A DNA stretch of 44,836 nt from Halobacteriales archaeon QS_1_69_70. Its GTDB lineage: Archaea; Halobacteriota; Halobacteria; Halobacteriales; Haloarculaceae. The position numbers were made by a program, and so were the translations under genes. Positions 8,487-16,258 of the stretch are shown here, piece after piece (the stretch's first letter is position 1; each line of letters starts with the position of its first letter). Under the pieces are notes generated by a model. That model searched no databases and was not told the DNA's origin. It worked only from the letters and a program-made list of their open reading frames with translations. Where the stretch lies: the NCBI GenBank assembly GCA_003021005.1, contig PXRI01000021.1:1-44836 (forward strand), written 5' to 3'.

Positions 8487-8580
8487 CCGCGAGGCCGACC
8501 GCAGGGAGGCCTCGGAACGAGCGAGCGGGAGGAGCGACCAGCGGGAGCGACGACACGCGAGCCGCGAACCGGGCGTCTAC
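8487..8580 (+). repeat. Short member of the GC-rich mosaic repeat family (island A)
   Basis: Immediately after the thrB stop the sequence GACCGCAGGGAGGCCTCGG, AACGAGCGAGCGGGAGG and GACGACACGCGAGCCGCGA appears. The same strings recur in the long island near 41.4-41.7 kb in the same orientation and, reverse-complemented, near 25.7-25.9 kb. The remaining 180 bases before fumC hold no gene; a TTTTACC box at about 8728-8735 lies 25-30 bases before the fumC ATG. Confidence 0.7.
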
Positions 8581-8758
8581 TTCGTCTGGTGCAGTGCCGT
8601 GCCCAGCGGTGCTCGACCTCGTATACGCCGGATCCGCTTCGAAGCTGGCCGATACAGGTGTTCGAGGCGGCAGAGCGGCCGATGGAGCCGGAACGGCCGA
8701 CCGCCGCGCCCCCGCCCCTTCCGATGCGTTTTACCCCCGCCGGCGACTGGGTGTGCGC

Positions 8759-10168
8759 ATGCCCGACGAGGAATACCGCGTCGAACAGGACAGCCTCGGC
8801 GAAATGGAAGTGCCCGCGGACGCATACTGGGGCGCCCAGACCCAGCGCGCCGTCGAGAACTTCCCCATCTCCGGACTCACCTTCCAGCGGCGGTTCGTCC
8901 GCGCGCTCGGGGTCGTCAAGAAGGCGGCCGCGGAGGCCAACCTCGAACTGGAACGCATCCCGGCCGAGGAGGGCCGGGCCATCGTCGAGGCCGCCGACGA
9001 GGTCGTCGCCGGCGCCCACGACGATCAGTTCCCCGTCGACGTCTTCCAGACCGGATCCGGGACCTCCTCGAACATGAACGCCAACGAGGTCATCGCCAAC
9101 CGCGCGACCGAGATCTACGGCGGCGAGGTCGGCAGCCGGGAGATCCACCCGAACGACCACGTAAACTGCGGCCAGTCTTCGAACGACGTCATCCCGACGG
9201 CGATGCACGTCGCCGGACTGGAGGCCCTGGAGAAGGACGTAATCCCCGCACTGGAGTCACTCGCCGAGGCGCTTTCGGCGAAGGAACGGGAGTTCGACGG
9301 CGTCGTCAAGACCGGCCGCACCCACCTCCAGGACGCCACCCCCGTCCGGCTCGGCCAGGAGTTCGGCGGCTACCGCACCCAGATCCAGAAGGGCGTCAAA
9401 CGAGTCGCCAGCGCACGGGACCACCTCGGGGAACTCGCGCTGGGCGGGACCGCCGTCGGCACGGGCCTGAACACCCACCCGGAGTTCCCCGGGCTGGCCG
9501 CCCAGTTCGTCTCCTCGGAGACCGGCCTGGAGTTCCGGGAGGCCGACGACCACTTCGAGGCCCAGGCGGCCCACGACGCCATGAGCGAGGCCCACGGCGC
9601 GCTCCGGACCGTCGCCGGCTCGATGAACAAGGTCGCGAACGACCTCCGCCTGCTCGCGTCGGGCCCGCGGAACGGCCTCGGCGAACTCGAACAGCCCGAG
9701 AACCAGCCGGGCTCCTCCATCATGCCCGGGAAGGTCAACCCGGTCGTCGCCGAGTCGGTCAACCAGGTCCACAAGCAGGTCGTCGGCAACGACGCCGCCG
9801 TCGCCGCGGGCGCCGCCCGCGGCGAACTGGAGCTGAACCTCTACAAGCCCGTGGTGGCGTACGACTTCCTCCAGAGCGCCGAGTTGATCGCCAACGCGGC
9901 CGAGACGTTCGCCGAGCGGTTCGTCGCGAACCTCGAGGCCAACGAGGACCACTGCCGGACACGGGTCGAGCAGTCGATGGCGCTGGCGACCGCCCTGAAC
10001 CCGGCCATTGGCTACGACGCGGCCGCCACGGTCGCAAAGCGGGCGCTCGACGAGGGCAGATCCGTCCGCGAGGTCGCGGTCGCGGCGGGCCACCTCACCG
10101 AGGCGGAGGCGGAGGAGGTACTGGACCCGGCGGGGATGACCGACCGGGTCGTCCTGGGCGAGGACTGA
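8759..10168 (+). CDS. fumC: Class II fumarate hydratase
   Basis: 469 residues, ATG at 8759, about 27 bases after a TTTTACC box. Fumarase/aspartase superfamily. Substrate-binding TGSGTSSNMN is at 98-107, QSSNDVIPTAMH at 139-150, KTGRTHLQDATPV at 184-196, and the family signature GSSIMPGKVNP at 318-328. It interconverts fumarate and L-malate in the citric acid cycle and needs no iron-sulfur cluster. The length and all signatures are complete. Argininosuccinate lyase and aspartase are the alternatives within the superfamily, but the signature set and the N-terminal DAYWGAQTQRAVENFPISG are typical of fumarase. Confidence 0.93.
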   Translation: MPDEEYRVEQDSLGEMEVPADAYWGAQTQRAVENFPISGLTFQRRFVRALGVVKKAAAEANLELERIPAEEGRAIVEAADEVVAGAHDDQFPVDVFQTGSGTSSNMNANEVIANRATEIYGGEVGSREIHPNDHVNCGQSSNDVIPTAMHVAGLEALEKDVIPALESLAEALSAKEREFDGVVKTGRTHLQDATPVRLGQEFGGYRTQIQKGVKRVASARDHLGELALGGTAVGTGLNTHPEFPGLAAQFVSSETGLEFREADDHFEAQAAHDAMSEAHGALRTVAGSMNKVANDLRLLASGPRNGLGELEQPENQPGSSIMPGKVNPVVAESVNQVHKQVVGNDAAVAAGAARGELELNLYKPVVAYDFLQSAELIANAAETFAERFVANLEANEDHCRTRVEQSMALATALNPAIGYDAAATVAKRALDEGRSVREVAVAAGHLTEAEAEEVLDPAGMTDRVVLGED

Positions 10169-10192
10169 CCGGCGGTCGTCGATCGCACGGAT

Positions 10193-10306
10193 CGGGCGAG
10201 GACGAACCGGCCGTCGCCGAGGGCACCCACCGGGCGAGGACGAACCGGCCGTCGCCGAGGGCACCCACCGGGCGAGAACGGACCGGCCGTCGCCCAGAGT
10301 ACGGAC
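10193..10306 (+). repeat. Three tandem copies of a 38-bp repeat
   Basis: Units start at 10193, 10231 and 10269 with CGGGCGAG(G/A)ACG. The first two are identical over 38 bases and the third is degenerate in its second half. They lie in the fumC to regulator spacer, 130 bases before the next start codon. There are no spacers between copies. Confidence 0.9.
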
Positions 10307-10352
10307 CGGCCGACGGCGCGGCCGTCCGGCCGCCGCCCGCCGCCGCTTCACT

Positions 10353-10363
10353 AACCATATATA
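10353..10363 (+). promoter_or_regulatory. TATA box for the PadR-like gene
   Basis: AACCATATATA is the only strongly AT-rich stretch in a GC-rich spacer. It lies about 75 bases before the ATG at 10437, so the mRNA should start near 10385 and carry a leader of about 50 bases, unlike most leaderless genes here. Confidence 0.6.
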
Positions 10364-10408
10364 GACGTTCCGGTCCCGTTCCGTATTACGAAGACCCTCG
10401 CGTGGGGT

Positions 10409-10427
10409 TAGGGGGGTGTAGCCCCTA
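10409..10427 (+). promoter_or_regulatory. Inverted repeat in the leader of the PadR-like gene, possible operator
   Basis: TAGGGG (10409-10414), seven bases, CCCCTA (10422-10427). The palindrome sits between the predicted transcript start and the ATG, the position expected for autoregulation by the encoded DNA-binding protein; that role is inference. Confidence 0.4.
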
Positions 10428-10436
10428 CGTGTAGTC

Positions 10437-10934
10437 ATGTCATCGAACGACAGCCAGCTAGGCAACGAGACAGGCGGTCCGGACTCGGTCGACATCTCGC
10501 GGCTCCGCGGGGAACTCGACGGCGGGACCGCCTCCGACGAGGCGACGCTTTCGGCCATCGCCTCGACGGCCGATCGGTCGGTGTTTCCGGATGGCTTCTC
10601 GTTCCGCGAGGAGCGGGTGAAGGCGTCCCTCGACGAACTGCTCGTGATGCTGGCCGGCGTCCGCTCCTCGGAGACCCACGGCAAACAGCTGATCGACGAC
10701 CTCGACGAACAGTTCGACACCCCGCTCTCTCCCGGCACCGTCTACCCGCGGCTTCACGACCTCTGTGACGACGGCGTCCTCGAGCGTCGCGAACTCGTCC
10801 GCACGAAGGAGTACGAGGTAACCGACCCCATCGAGGCCCGCGCCAGTATCGCGGAGTCGGCCCGCCAGCACCTCGCGTTGGGTCTCGCGTTCAAGGCCGC
10901 CCTCGAGCAGGGCGCGTTCGGGGACGACGAGTAA
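10437..10934 (+). CDS. PadR-like winged-helix transcriptional regulator
   Basis: 165 residues, ATG at 10437. After a disordered acidic N terminus (1-50), residues about 58-130 form the winged helix: SLDELLVMLAGVRSSETHGKQLIDDL, then the recognition part LSPGTVYPRLHDLCDDGVLER, which is the PadR hallmark, then a wing RTKEYEVTD. A C-terminal helix (SARQHLALGLAFKAAL) should dimerise. PadR-type proteins bind operator DNA as dimers and often control their own gene; the palindrome in the leader supports this. The effector and regulon cannot be told from the sequence. Confidence 0.85.
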   Translation: MSSNDSQLGNETGGPDSVDISRLRGELDGGTASDEATLSAIASTADRSVFPDGFSFREERVKASLDELLVMLAGVRSSETHGKQLIDDLDEQFDTPLSPGTVYPRLHDLCDDGVLERRELVRTKEYEVTDPIEARASIAESARQHLALGLAFKAALEQGAFGDDE

Positions 10935-10978
10935 CGAGACGACGAGCGACCGGGCGCTTACCGGGTCACCTTGCGACC

Positions 10979-11032
10979 AGTCGCATACCGAGTCGGCGAG
11001 CGACTAATCGTATACCGAATTCGCCGAGCGAC
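10979..11032 (+). repeat. Imperfect tandem repeat of about 26 bp
   Basis: Two copies, 10979-11004 and 11006-11032, share the pattern A-TCG-ATACCGA-TCG--GAGCGAC. They lie in the 287-base spacer between the regulator and gatE, which is otherwise without a gene. Confidence 0.7.
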
Positions 11033-11142
11033 GGCACGACGAGCAACGATACGGTCTCCGGGCCGACTATCGACCGGGTCGACGGCAAAAGAGACGATCA
11101 CAGAGTCGACGAACCACCGCACGACGAACACGGATATACGGG

Positions 11143-11160
11143 GCCGGACTGCGGTCCGGC
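11143..11160 (+). terminator. Perfect 7-bp hairpin in the spacer before gatE
   Basis: GCCGGAC, loop TGCG, GTCCGGC. It may end the regulator transcript or simply be a structure in the gatE upstream region. The T-run TATTTTTTG about 30 bases later (11189-11197) is better explained as the TATA box of gatE, about 28 bases before its ATG. Confidence 0.4.
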
Positions 11161-11221
11161 AGCCGGGCCTGCCGCGGCCGACCGCCGTATTTTTTGACAC
11201 TGGACGCCGCAGTCACCGACG

Positions 11222-13075
11222 ATGAGCCAGGACTACGAGGAGCAGGGCCTCGTCGCCGGCCTCGAGATCCACCAACAGCTCGACACGGCGACGAAGCTGT
11301 TCTGCAACTGCCCGACGGAGCGCCGCGATCCCGCCGAGTCCGTCCGGTCGTTCACGCGCTATCTGCATCCGACGAAGTCCGAACTCGGCGAACTCGACGA
11401 GGCCGCCCTCGAGGAGTCACGGGTCGACCGGGCGTTCGAGTACCTCGCGTTCGACACGACCTGTCTCGTCGAGGAGGACGACGAGCCGCCCCACCGGCTC
11501 GACGCGGCGGCCCTGGAGGCCGCGATGGAGATCGCGGCGCTTCTGGACTGCGAGCTCGTCGACCAGGCCCACGTGATGCGGAAGATCGTCGTGGACGGCT
11601 CGAACACCTCCGGCTTCCAGCGGTCGGCGCTGGTGGCGACCGACGGCGAGATCCGGACCGACCACGGCCCCGTCGGCATCGACGACCTCCTGCTCGAGGA
11701 GGAGTCCGCCGCCCGCATCGAGGAACGGGACGACGGGGTCGTCTACGCGCTGGACCGCCTGGGCATCCCGCTCGTGGAGATCGGGACCGAGCCCGACATC
11801 CGGTCTCCCGCGCAGGCGAAGGCCGCCGCCGAACGCATCGGCATGTTGCTCCGTTCGACGGGGACGGTAAAGCGCGGGCTCGGCACCATCCGGCAGGACG
11901 TCAACGTCTCCATCGCGGAGGGCGCCCGCGTCGAACTCAAGGGCGTCCAGCGCCTCGATGACATCGACGACATCGTCGCGAACGAGGTGGCCCGCCAGGT
12001 CGAACTCCTCGAGGCCGCCGCGGACCTGCGCGACCGCGGCGCGGCCGTCGCCGACCCCGAACCGGTGACCGAGGTGTTCGCCGACACCGACAGCGGCGTG
12101 ATCGCCGGCGCCGAAACCGTGATGGCGGTCCGCCTTGAGGGCTTCGACGGGCTCGTCGGCCGGGAGATACAGCCCGACCGGCGGCTCGGCACGGAGCTGT
12201 CGGACCACGCCACACGGCACGGCGCCGGCGGCATCTTCCACACGGACGAACTCCCGGCATACGGCATCAGCGAGGTGGAGGTCGAGGCGCTCCGGGACGC
12301 CGTTGATGCCGGCGCCGACGACGCCGTCGCCATCGTCGCGGCCGACGCCGCGGTCGCCGAGCGGGCCATCGAGGCCGTCGCCGACCGCGCCGCGGTCGCC
12401 ATCGAGGACGTCCCCGAGGAGACCCGAGGCGCGAACGAGGACGGCACCTCCCGCTACCTCCGACCCCTTCCGGGGGCGGCGCGGATGTACCCCGAGACGG
12501 ACGTGCCGCCGGTCGAACCCGACCCGGCCGACGTCGAACCGCCGGAACTGTTGACCGAGAAGGTCGACCGGTATCAGGCCGAGTACGGCCTCGACGCCGG
12601 CCTGGCCGAACAGGTCGCCTACGGCGAGCACATGCAGACGTTCGAGGCCGCCGTCGAGCGCGGCGTCGACCCGACCACCGCCGCCGGGACGCTCGAGTCA
12701 ACGGTGACCGAGCTCCGCCGGGACGACGTCCCGGTCGAATCCCTCACCGAGCGTCACCTCCTCGATGTCCTTGGGCTGGTCGAGGCCGGCGAACTCCCGA
12801 AGGAGGGTATCGGGCCCGTGCTCTCGACGCTCGCAGAAGAGCCGGGGCTCGACGCCGATGCGGCGATGGAGGCCGCCGGCGTCGGCGGCGTCGACCGCGA
12901 GGCCGTCCGGGAGGTCGTCGTCGAGGTCGTCGAGCGGAACGCCGACCAGGTTCAGGCCGAGGGGATGGGCGCCTTCTCCGGCCTGATGGGCGAGTGCATG
13001 GGCGAACTCCGCGGGCAGGCCGACGGCGAGGTCGTCTCGGAGCTGTTGCGCGAGGAGATCGGCAAGCGAACCTGA
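11222..13075 (+). CDS. gatE: Glutamyl-tRNA(Gln) amidotransferase subunit E
   Basis: 617 residues from ATG 11222, full family length. GatE is the archaea-specific tRNA-binding/kinase subunit that, with the asparaginase-like GatD, converts Glu-tRNA(Gln) to Gln-tRNA(Gln). The GatB-type cradle starts GLVAGLEIHQQLDT and continues with HVMRKIVVDGSNTSGFQRS, LGIPLVEIGTEPDI and GTIRQDVNVSI. The GAD insert domain (about 275-410) carries FDGLVGREIQ and SDHATRHGAGGIFHTDELP. Then come YLRPLPGAARMYPETDVPPV and the C-terminal helical YqeY-like domain ending SELLREEIGKRT. gatD is not adjacent in this window. Leaderless promoter TATTTTTTG. Confidence 0.95.
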   Translation: MSQDYEEQGLVAGLEIHQQLDTATKLFCNCPTERRDPAESVRSFTRYLHPTKSELGELDEAALEESRVDRAFEYLAFDTTCLVEEDDEPPHRLDAAALEAAMEIAALLDCELVDQAHVMRKIVVDGSNTSGFQRSALVATDGEIRTDHGPVGIDDLLLEEESAARIEERDDGVVYALDRLGIPLVEIGTEPDIRSPAQAKAAAERIGMLLRSTGTVKRGLGTIRQDVNVSIAEGARVELKGVQRLDDIDDIVANEVARQVELLEAAADLRDRGAAVADPEPVTEVFADTDSGVIAGAETVMAVRLEGFDGLVGREIQPDRRLGTELSDHATRHGAGGIFHTDELPAYGISEVEVEALRDAVDAGADDAVAIVAADAAVAERAIEAVADRAAVAIEDVPEETRGANEDGTSRYLRPLPGAARMYPETDVPPVEPDPADVEPPELLTEKVDRYQAEYGLDAGLAEQVAYGEHMQTFEAAVERGVDPTTAAGTLESTVTELRRDDVPVESLTERHLLDVLGLVEAGELPKEGIGPVLSTLAEEPGLDADAAMEAAGVGGVDREAVREVVVEVVERNADQVQAEGMGAFSGLMGECMGELRGQADGEVVSELLREEIGKRT

Positions 13076-13192
13076 TCGCGGTCCCCGCCGACGGCGGCCC
13101 GTTCCCCGCTGTCGTTCGGTCCGGCCGTTTCCTCCCGTTCGGCCGTTCGATTCCGTCCCGAGACTTAACGGGACGTGCCGAGAAGCGCCCCC

Positions 13193-14164
13193 ATGGACGG
13201 GGAGGAGCTCTACGTCGAGACGTGGCTCGACGCCGACGTGGCCGACCTCTGGGCCGCCACCCAGGAGCCGGACGAACACCAGCGGTGGGACCTCCGCTTT
13301 ACCGACATCGACTACCTCCCGCGACCGGACGAGTCCGACCCCCAGCGGTTCGAGTACGCCACCCACGTTGGGTTCGGGGTCGGCGTCACCGGCGAGGGTG
13401 AGTCGACCGGGGAGACCCGCGAGGGCGGCGTGCGGACCTCCGCGCTCCGGTTCCGGTCCGACGACCCGAAGTCCCTCATCGCGGAGGGCACCGGCTACTG
13501 GAAGTACGTGCCGGAGGACGACGGCGTCCGGTTTCTGACCGGGTACAACTACCGGGTCCGGTTCGGTCGGGTCGGGCGCCTGTTCGACCGTCTCGTGTTC
13601 CGGCCGCTCATGGTGTGGGCGACGGCGTGGAGCTTCGACCGGCTCCGCCTATGGCTGGAGGCCGACGTCTCCCCGGCGGCCTCCATCAGGGCCGCGGCCG
13701 CCCACGTCGGTGCCCGCCTGGGGCTCGTCCTGGTCTGGCTGTACGCCGGTCTGGTCCCGAAGCTCCTCGGGCCCCACCCCGAGGAACTCACCCTGGCCGG
13801 GGCGGCCCTGCCGGCCGGGCTCGGGCCGGAACCCGCCGTGCTCGCCCTCGGCGCGGCCGAGGTCGGGCTCGCAGGGGTGCTGCTCGTCGGCTGGCACCGC
13901 CGGTGGCCGCTCCTGCTTTCGGCAGCGGCGACGGTGGGCGTCGTCGGTGCCGGGGTGCTGGCGCGACCCGTCCTCCTGGCGCATCCGCTCTCACCGCTCC
14001 CGCTGGGCGCCGCGATGCTCGGGCTGGCCGCCGCCGGCTCCGCAACCATCGAGGACCTCCCCCGAGCGAGCCGGTGTATCACCGACCGGGCCGACAGCCG
14101 CCTTCCATGGAACAGCGGCGCCGGAGCGGCCGAGAGGGACCACGTCGGGGGCGAGGCGGCGTGA
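13193..14164 (+). CDS. SRPBCC-domain protein fused to DoxX-like membrane domain
   Basis: 323 residues from ATG 13193. Residues 1-155 resemble the SRPBCC/START-like ligand-binding fold (YVETWLDADVADLWAATQEP; GEGTGYWKYVPEDDGVRFLTG pattern near 107-127). Residues about 175-295 are four membrane helices of the DoxX-like family (LVLVWLYAGLVPKLLGPHP, ALGAAEVGLAGVLLVGW). A membrane-tethered lipid- or small-molecule-binding protein is suggested. The next gene starts with GTG overlapping this TGA by four bases, so the two are translationally coupled and probably act together. The ligand is unknown. The 18-base upstream extension (MPRSAP) is possible but the inner ATG is chosen. Promoter box ACTTAACG lies about 30 bases upstream. 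Confidence 0.8.
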   Translation: MDGEELYVETWLDADVADLWAATQEPDEHQRWDLRFTDIDYLPRPDESDPQRFEYATHVGFGVGVTGEGESTGETREGGVRTSALRFRSDDPKSLIAEGTGYWKYVPEDDGVRFLTGYNYRVRFGRVGRLFDRLVFRPLMVWATAWSFDRLRLWLEADVSPAASIRAAAAHVGARLGLVLVWLYAGLVPKLLGPHPEELTLAGAALPAGLGPEPAVLALGAAEVGLAGVLLVGWHRRWPLLLSAAATVGVVGAGVLARPVLLAHPLSPLPLGAAMLGLAAAGSATIEDLPRASRCITDRADSRLPWNSGAGAAERDHVGGEAA

Positions 14165-14838
14165 GCGACCGGTCGATATACGAGCGCGCACTCGGCGAGG
14201 GCTTCCAGGACCTGCACCCGAAGATCCAGCGGCGGTTCGGCTTCGATAGCGACGACGACGTGGCCGCCGTCGGCCGCGGTGAGATGCGGTACGTCCGCAA
14301 CGGCGGCCTGGTGGTGTACCCGTTCCTGCTCGTCGGGGCCACCCACAACACGATGTTCCCCGAGGAGAACACGGCGGTGCCCTTCGAGGTCCGCAACTAC
14401 GCCTACGTCGACGCCTACGGCCGCGAGACCGTCAGTTGGCTCCGCCGATTCCGGATGCCGCGGGAGCGGCGGTTCGACGCGGCGATGATCTACAGCGAGG
14501 ACCGGGACTGCATCGTCGACTACCTCGGAACCCGCCACCACCTCGCCGTCGACATCGACCTCTCGGTGAGCGACGAGGGCGGCGTGCACATTCGAAGTGG
14601 CGACCAGCGGCTCTACGCCTTCGGTCGCGGCGTCGACTTCCCGATGTTCCTTTCGGCCCGCGCCGACGTTCACGAGTGGTACGACGAGGACGCGGAGACC
14701 TTCCGCATCCACGTCGACGTCCGGAACGACGTCGTCGGGCTGATCTTCGAGTACGAGGGCAGCTTCGACGTCGAGTGGGTCGACTGCGACACGGTGCCCG
14801 AGAAGCACCGGTCGGTGTCGCCGACACGTGGGGAGTAG
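14161..14838 (+). CDS. DUF4166 domain protein
   Basis: 225 residues with a GTG start at 14161 overlapping the previous stop (GTGA). Recognisable DUF4166 features are YERALGEGFQDLHPKIQRRF at the N terminus, MRYVRNGG, then TMFPEENTAVPFEVRN, and the C-terminal FEYEGSFDVEW. The family is thought to be a beta-rich soluble domain and its function is unknown. Its tight coupling to the SRPBCC-DoxX gene suggests a joint membrane-associated role. It converges with the methyltransferase gene with 24 bases between stops. Confidence 0.82.
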   Translation: MSDRSIYERALGEGFQDLHPKIQRRFGFDSDDDVAAVGRGEMRYVRNGGLVVYPFLLVGATHNTMFPEENTAVPFEVRNYAYVDAYGRETVSWLRRFRMPRERRFDAAMIYSEDRDCIVDYLGTRHHLAVDIDLSVSDEGGVHIRSGDQRLYAFGRGVDFPMFLSARADVHEWYDEDAETFRIHVDVRNDVVGLIFEYEGSFDVEWVDCDTVPEKHRSVSPTRGE

Positions 14839-14862
14839 ACCACCCCTGCTGACGGGTCGACG

Positions 14863-15639
14863 TCAGGGGCCGTCAGAAGGGTCCGCGTCCTCGTCCCACT
14901 TCCCGACCCGGCGTGGAATCTCGCCGGTCGCCACCATCGCGCCGCGGCGCAACACACCGCGCAGCGTCCGCGCCTCGCGACCCGTCGGATGTGCCCTGGC
15001 GAGCAGGCGCCGGAACAGCCGGCCGGTCTTATCGACCTTCTCCGGCGGGTGGCCGACGGCCCGCAGATAGTCGTCGAAGGTCCCGTAGAGGCCCTCGAGT
15101 TCGCGCTCTTCGGCCCGCTCGTGGGGCTCCTCAGGGTGCTGGGTCGCCTCGACGGTCACCTCTCGGAGCTCGTACAGCACGATAGTGGCGGCCTGTGCGA
15201 GGTTCAGGACGGGGTAGTCGGCGGCGGCCGGGATCGAGCAGACCCGGTCGAACCGGGCGAGTTCCTCGTTGGTGAGGCCGACGCGCTCCCGGCCGAAGAC
15301 GAGACAGACGTCGGCGTCGATGCCCGCGACATCGTCGGCCAGGTCGGCGGGCTCGACGAACGGGTAGCGGACGTGCTTCGTGGCGTCCTCGTTCGTGATG
15401 GCCGTCGTCGCGACGGTGTAGAAGTTCTCGACGAGAAACTGGAGGTCGACCTCGCGGGCGTCCGGGAGGACGTCCTCGCGGGCCTGGCCGGCGAACCCGT
15501 AGGCCTCGCCGTCGGGGTCTAAGTCCGGCGGGTCGACGAGGTATAGCGCTTCGAGCCCGAAGTTCTTCATCGCGCGCGCGACGGTGCCGACGTTGCCGGG
15601 CGTCTCGGCGCCGACCACGGCGACGGCAACGTCGGGCAT
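14863..15639 (-). CDS. SpoU-family RNA 2'-O-methyltransferase (TrmJ-like)
   Basis: 258 residues, ATG at 15639. SPOUT/TrmH fold. Motif 1 is VAVVGAETPGNVGTVARAMKNFG; motif 2 is LVFGRERVGLTNEEL with the S-adenosylmethionine-binding G-E-x-x-GL pattern; motif 3 is SIPAAADYPVLNLAQAATIVLYEL, the trefoil-knot region. The C-terminal extension (RAEERELEGLYGTFDDYL) matches TrmJ, which in archaea methylates the 2'-OH of C32 in tRNA anticodon loops. The exact target is inferred. The start lies one base after the stop of the upstream gene, so they form an operon. The Leu/Glu-rich C terminus is complete. Confidence 0.88.
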   Translation of the reverse strand: MPDVAVAVVGAETPGNVGTVARAMKNFGLEALYLVDPPDLDPDGEAYGFAGQAREDVLPDAREVDLQFLVENFYTVATTAITNEDATKHVRYPFVEPADLADDVAGIDADVCLVFGRERVGLTNEELARFDRVCSIPAAADYPVLNLAQAATIVLYELREVTVEATQHPEEPHERAEERELEGLYGTFDDYLRAVGHPPEKVDKTGRLFRRLLARAHPTGREARTLRGVLRRGAMVATGEIPRRVGKWDEDADPSDGP

Positions 15640-15640
15640 C

Positions 15641-16156
15641 TCAGGTGAGCTCCGAGTAGTCCATCCCGAGGTCATCGAGCGCCTCGTCATCCAGATCCGC
15701 GATGGCCGCCTCCAGCTCCGGGACGTCCTCGCCCATCTCCGGCGCGGGGATCCGGTCCGGTTCCGTGTCGACATGTAAGAGGCCCCCGTAGCCGTCCGGC
15801 GCGCGGTTCCCGGCGGCGAACCACTCGTGGAAGACGTCGGCGAAGTGCTCCTCGCCCGTGTGGTCGCTGCCGCCCGCCTCGCGGTACCAGTAGAGGAAGT
15901 CCGCCTCGTGGTCCGGACAGAGCAGTACCTCGGAGAGCGGCTCCCCGTAGACGATGCGGGCGACGTCGCAGTCGGCCTTCGCCTCGTTGAGAAGGTAGCA
16001 GGCGTCGCAGGGCTCGCCGGCCACGACCCGCAACCGGATCAGCCGCTGCCGGGTCTCCTCGGTGACCTCCTCCAGCGGCCGCACGTGACCCTCCTCGTCG
16101 AAGACCTCCGTCTCGTCGAACCGCCAGCCCCGCAGCGCGATGGAGACCTTGCCCAT
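15641..16156 (-). CDS. Conserved haloarchaeal protein with Cys/His metal-site pattern
   Basis: 171 residues from ATG 16156 (MGKVSIALRGWRFDE). Cysteines at 50, 53, 63 and 80 with His83 (CDAC, C, LLCPDH) look like a zinc site. The middle has FLYWYREAGG and the tail is acidic. I recognise similar haloarchaeal proteins next to the SpoU methyltransferase gene but know of no function. The one-base spacing to the methyltransferase argues for a linked role, perhaps in RNA modification; this is inference. It diverges from the dihydropteroate synthase gene with 102 bases between starts. Confidence 0.78.
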   Translation of the reverse strand: MGKVSIALRGWRFDETEVFDEEGHVRPLEEVTEETRQRLIRLRVVAGEPCDACYLLNEAKADCDVARIVYGEPLSEVLLCPDHEADFLYWYREAGGSDHTGEEHFADVFHEWFAAGNRAPDGYGGLLHVDTEPDRIPAPEMGEDVPELEAAIADLDDEALDDLGMDYSELT

Positions 16157-16258
16157 GTCGGCGGTTCGGGGCCGGCCCGGATAAGCGCGTCCGTCCACGA
16201 ATCGGCGGCCGTCACCGCTATCCGGTCCCTTTAGCCGGCGGCGGGCGAACGCGCCGGC

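Noticed and set aside
10193-10306. Tandem 38-bp units as a possible CRISPR array
   Set aside because: The copies abut without spacers and no cas genes are present.
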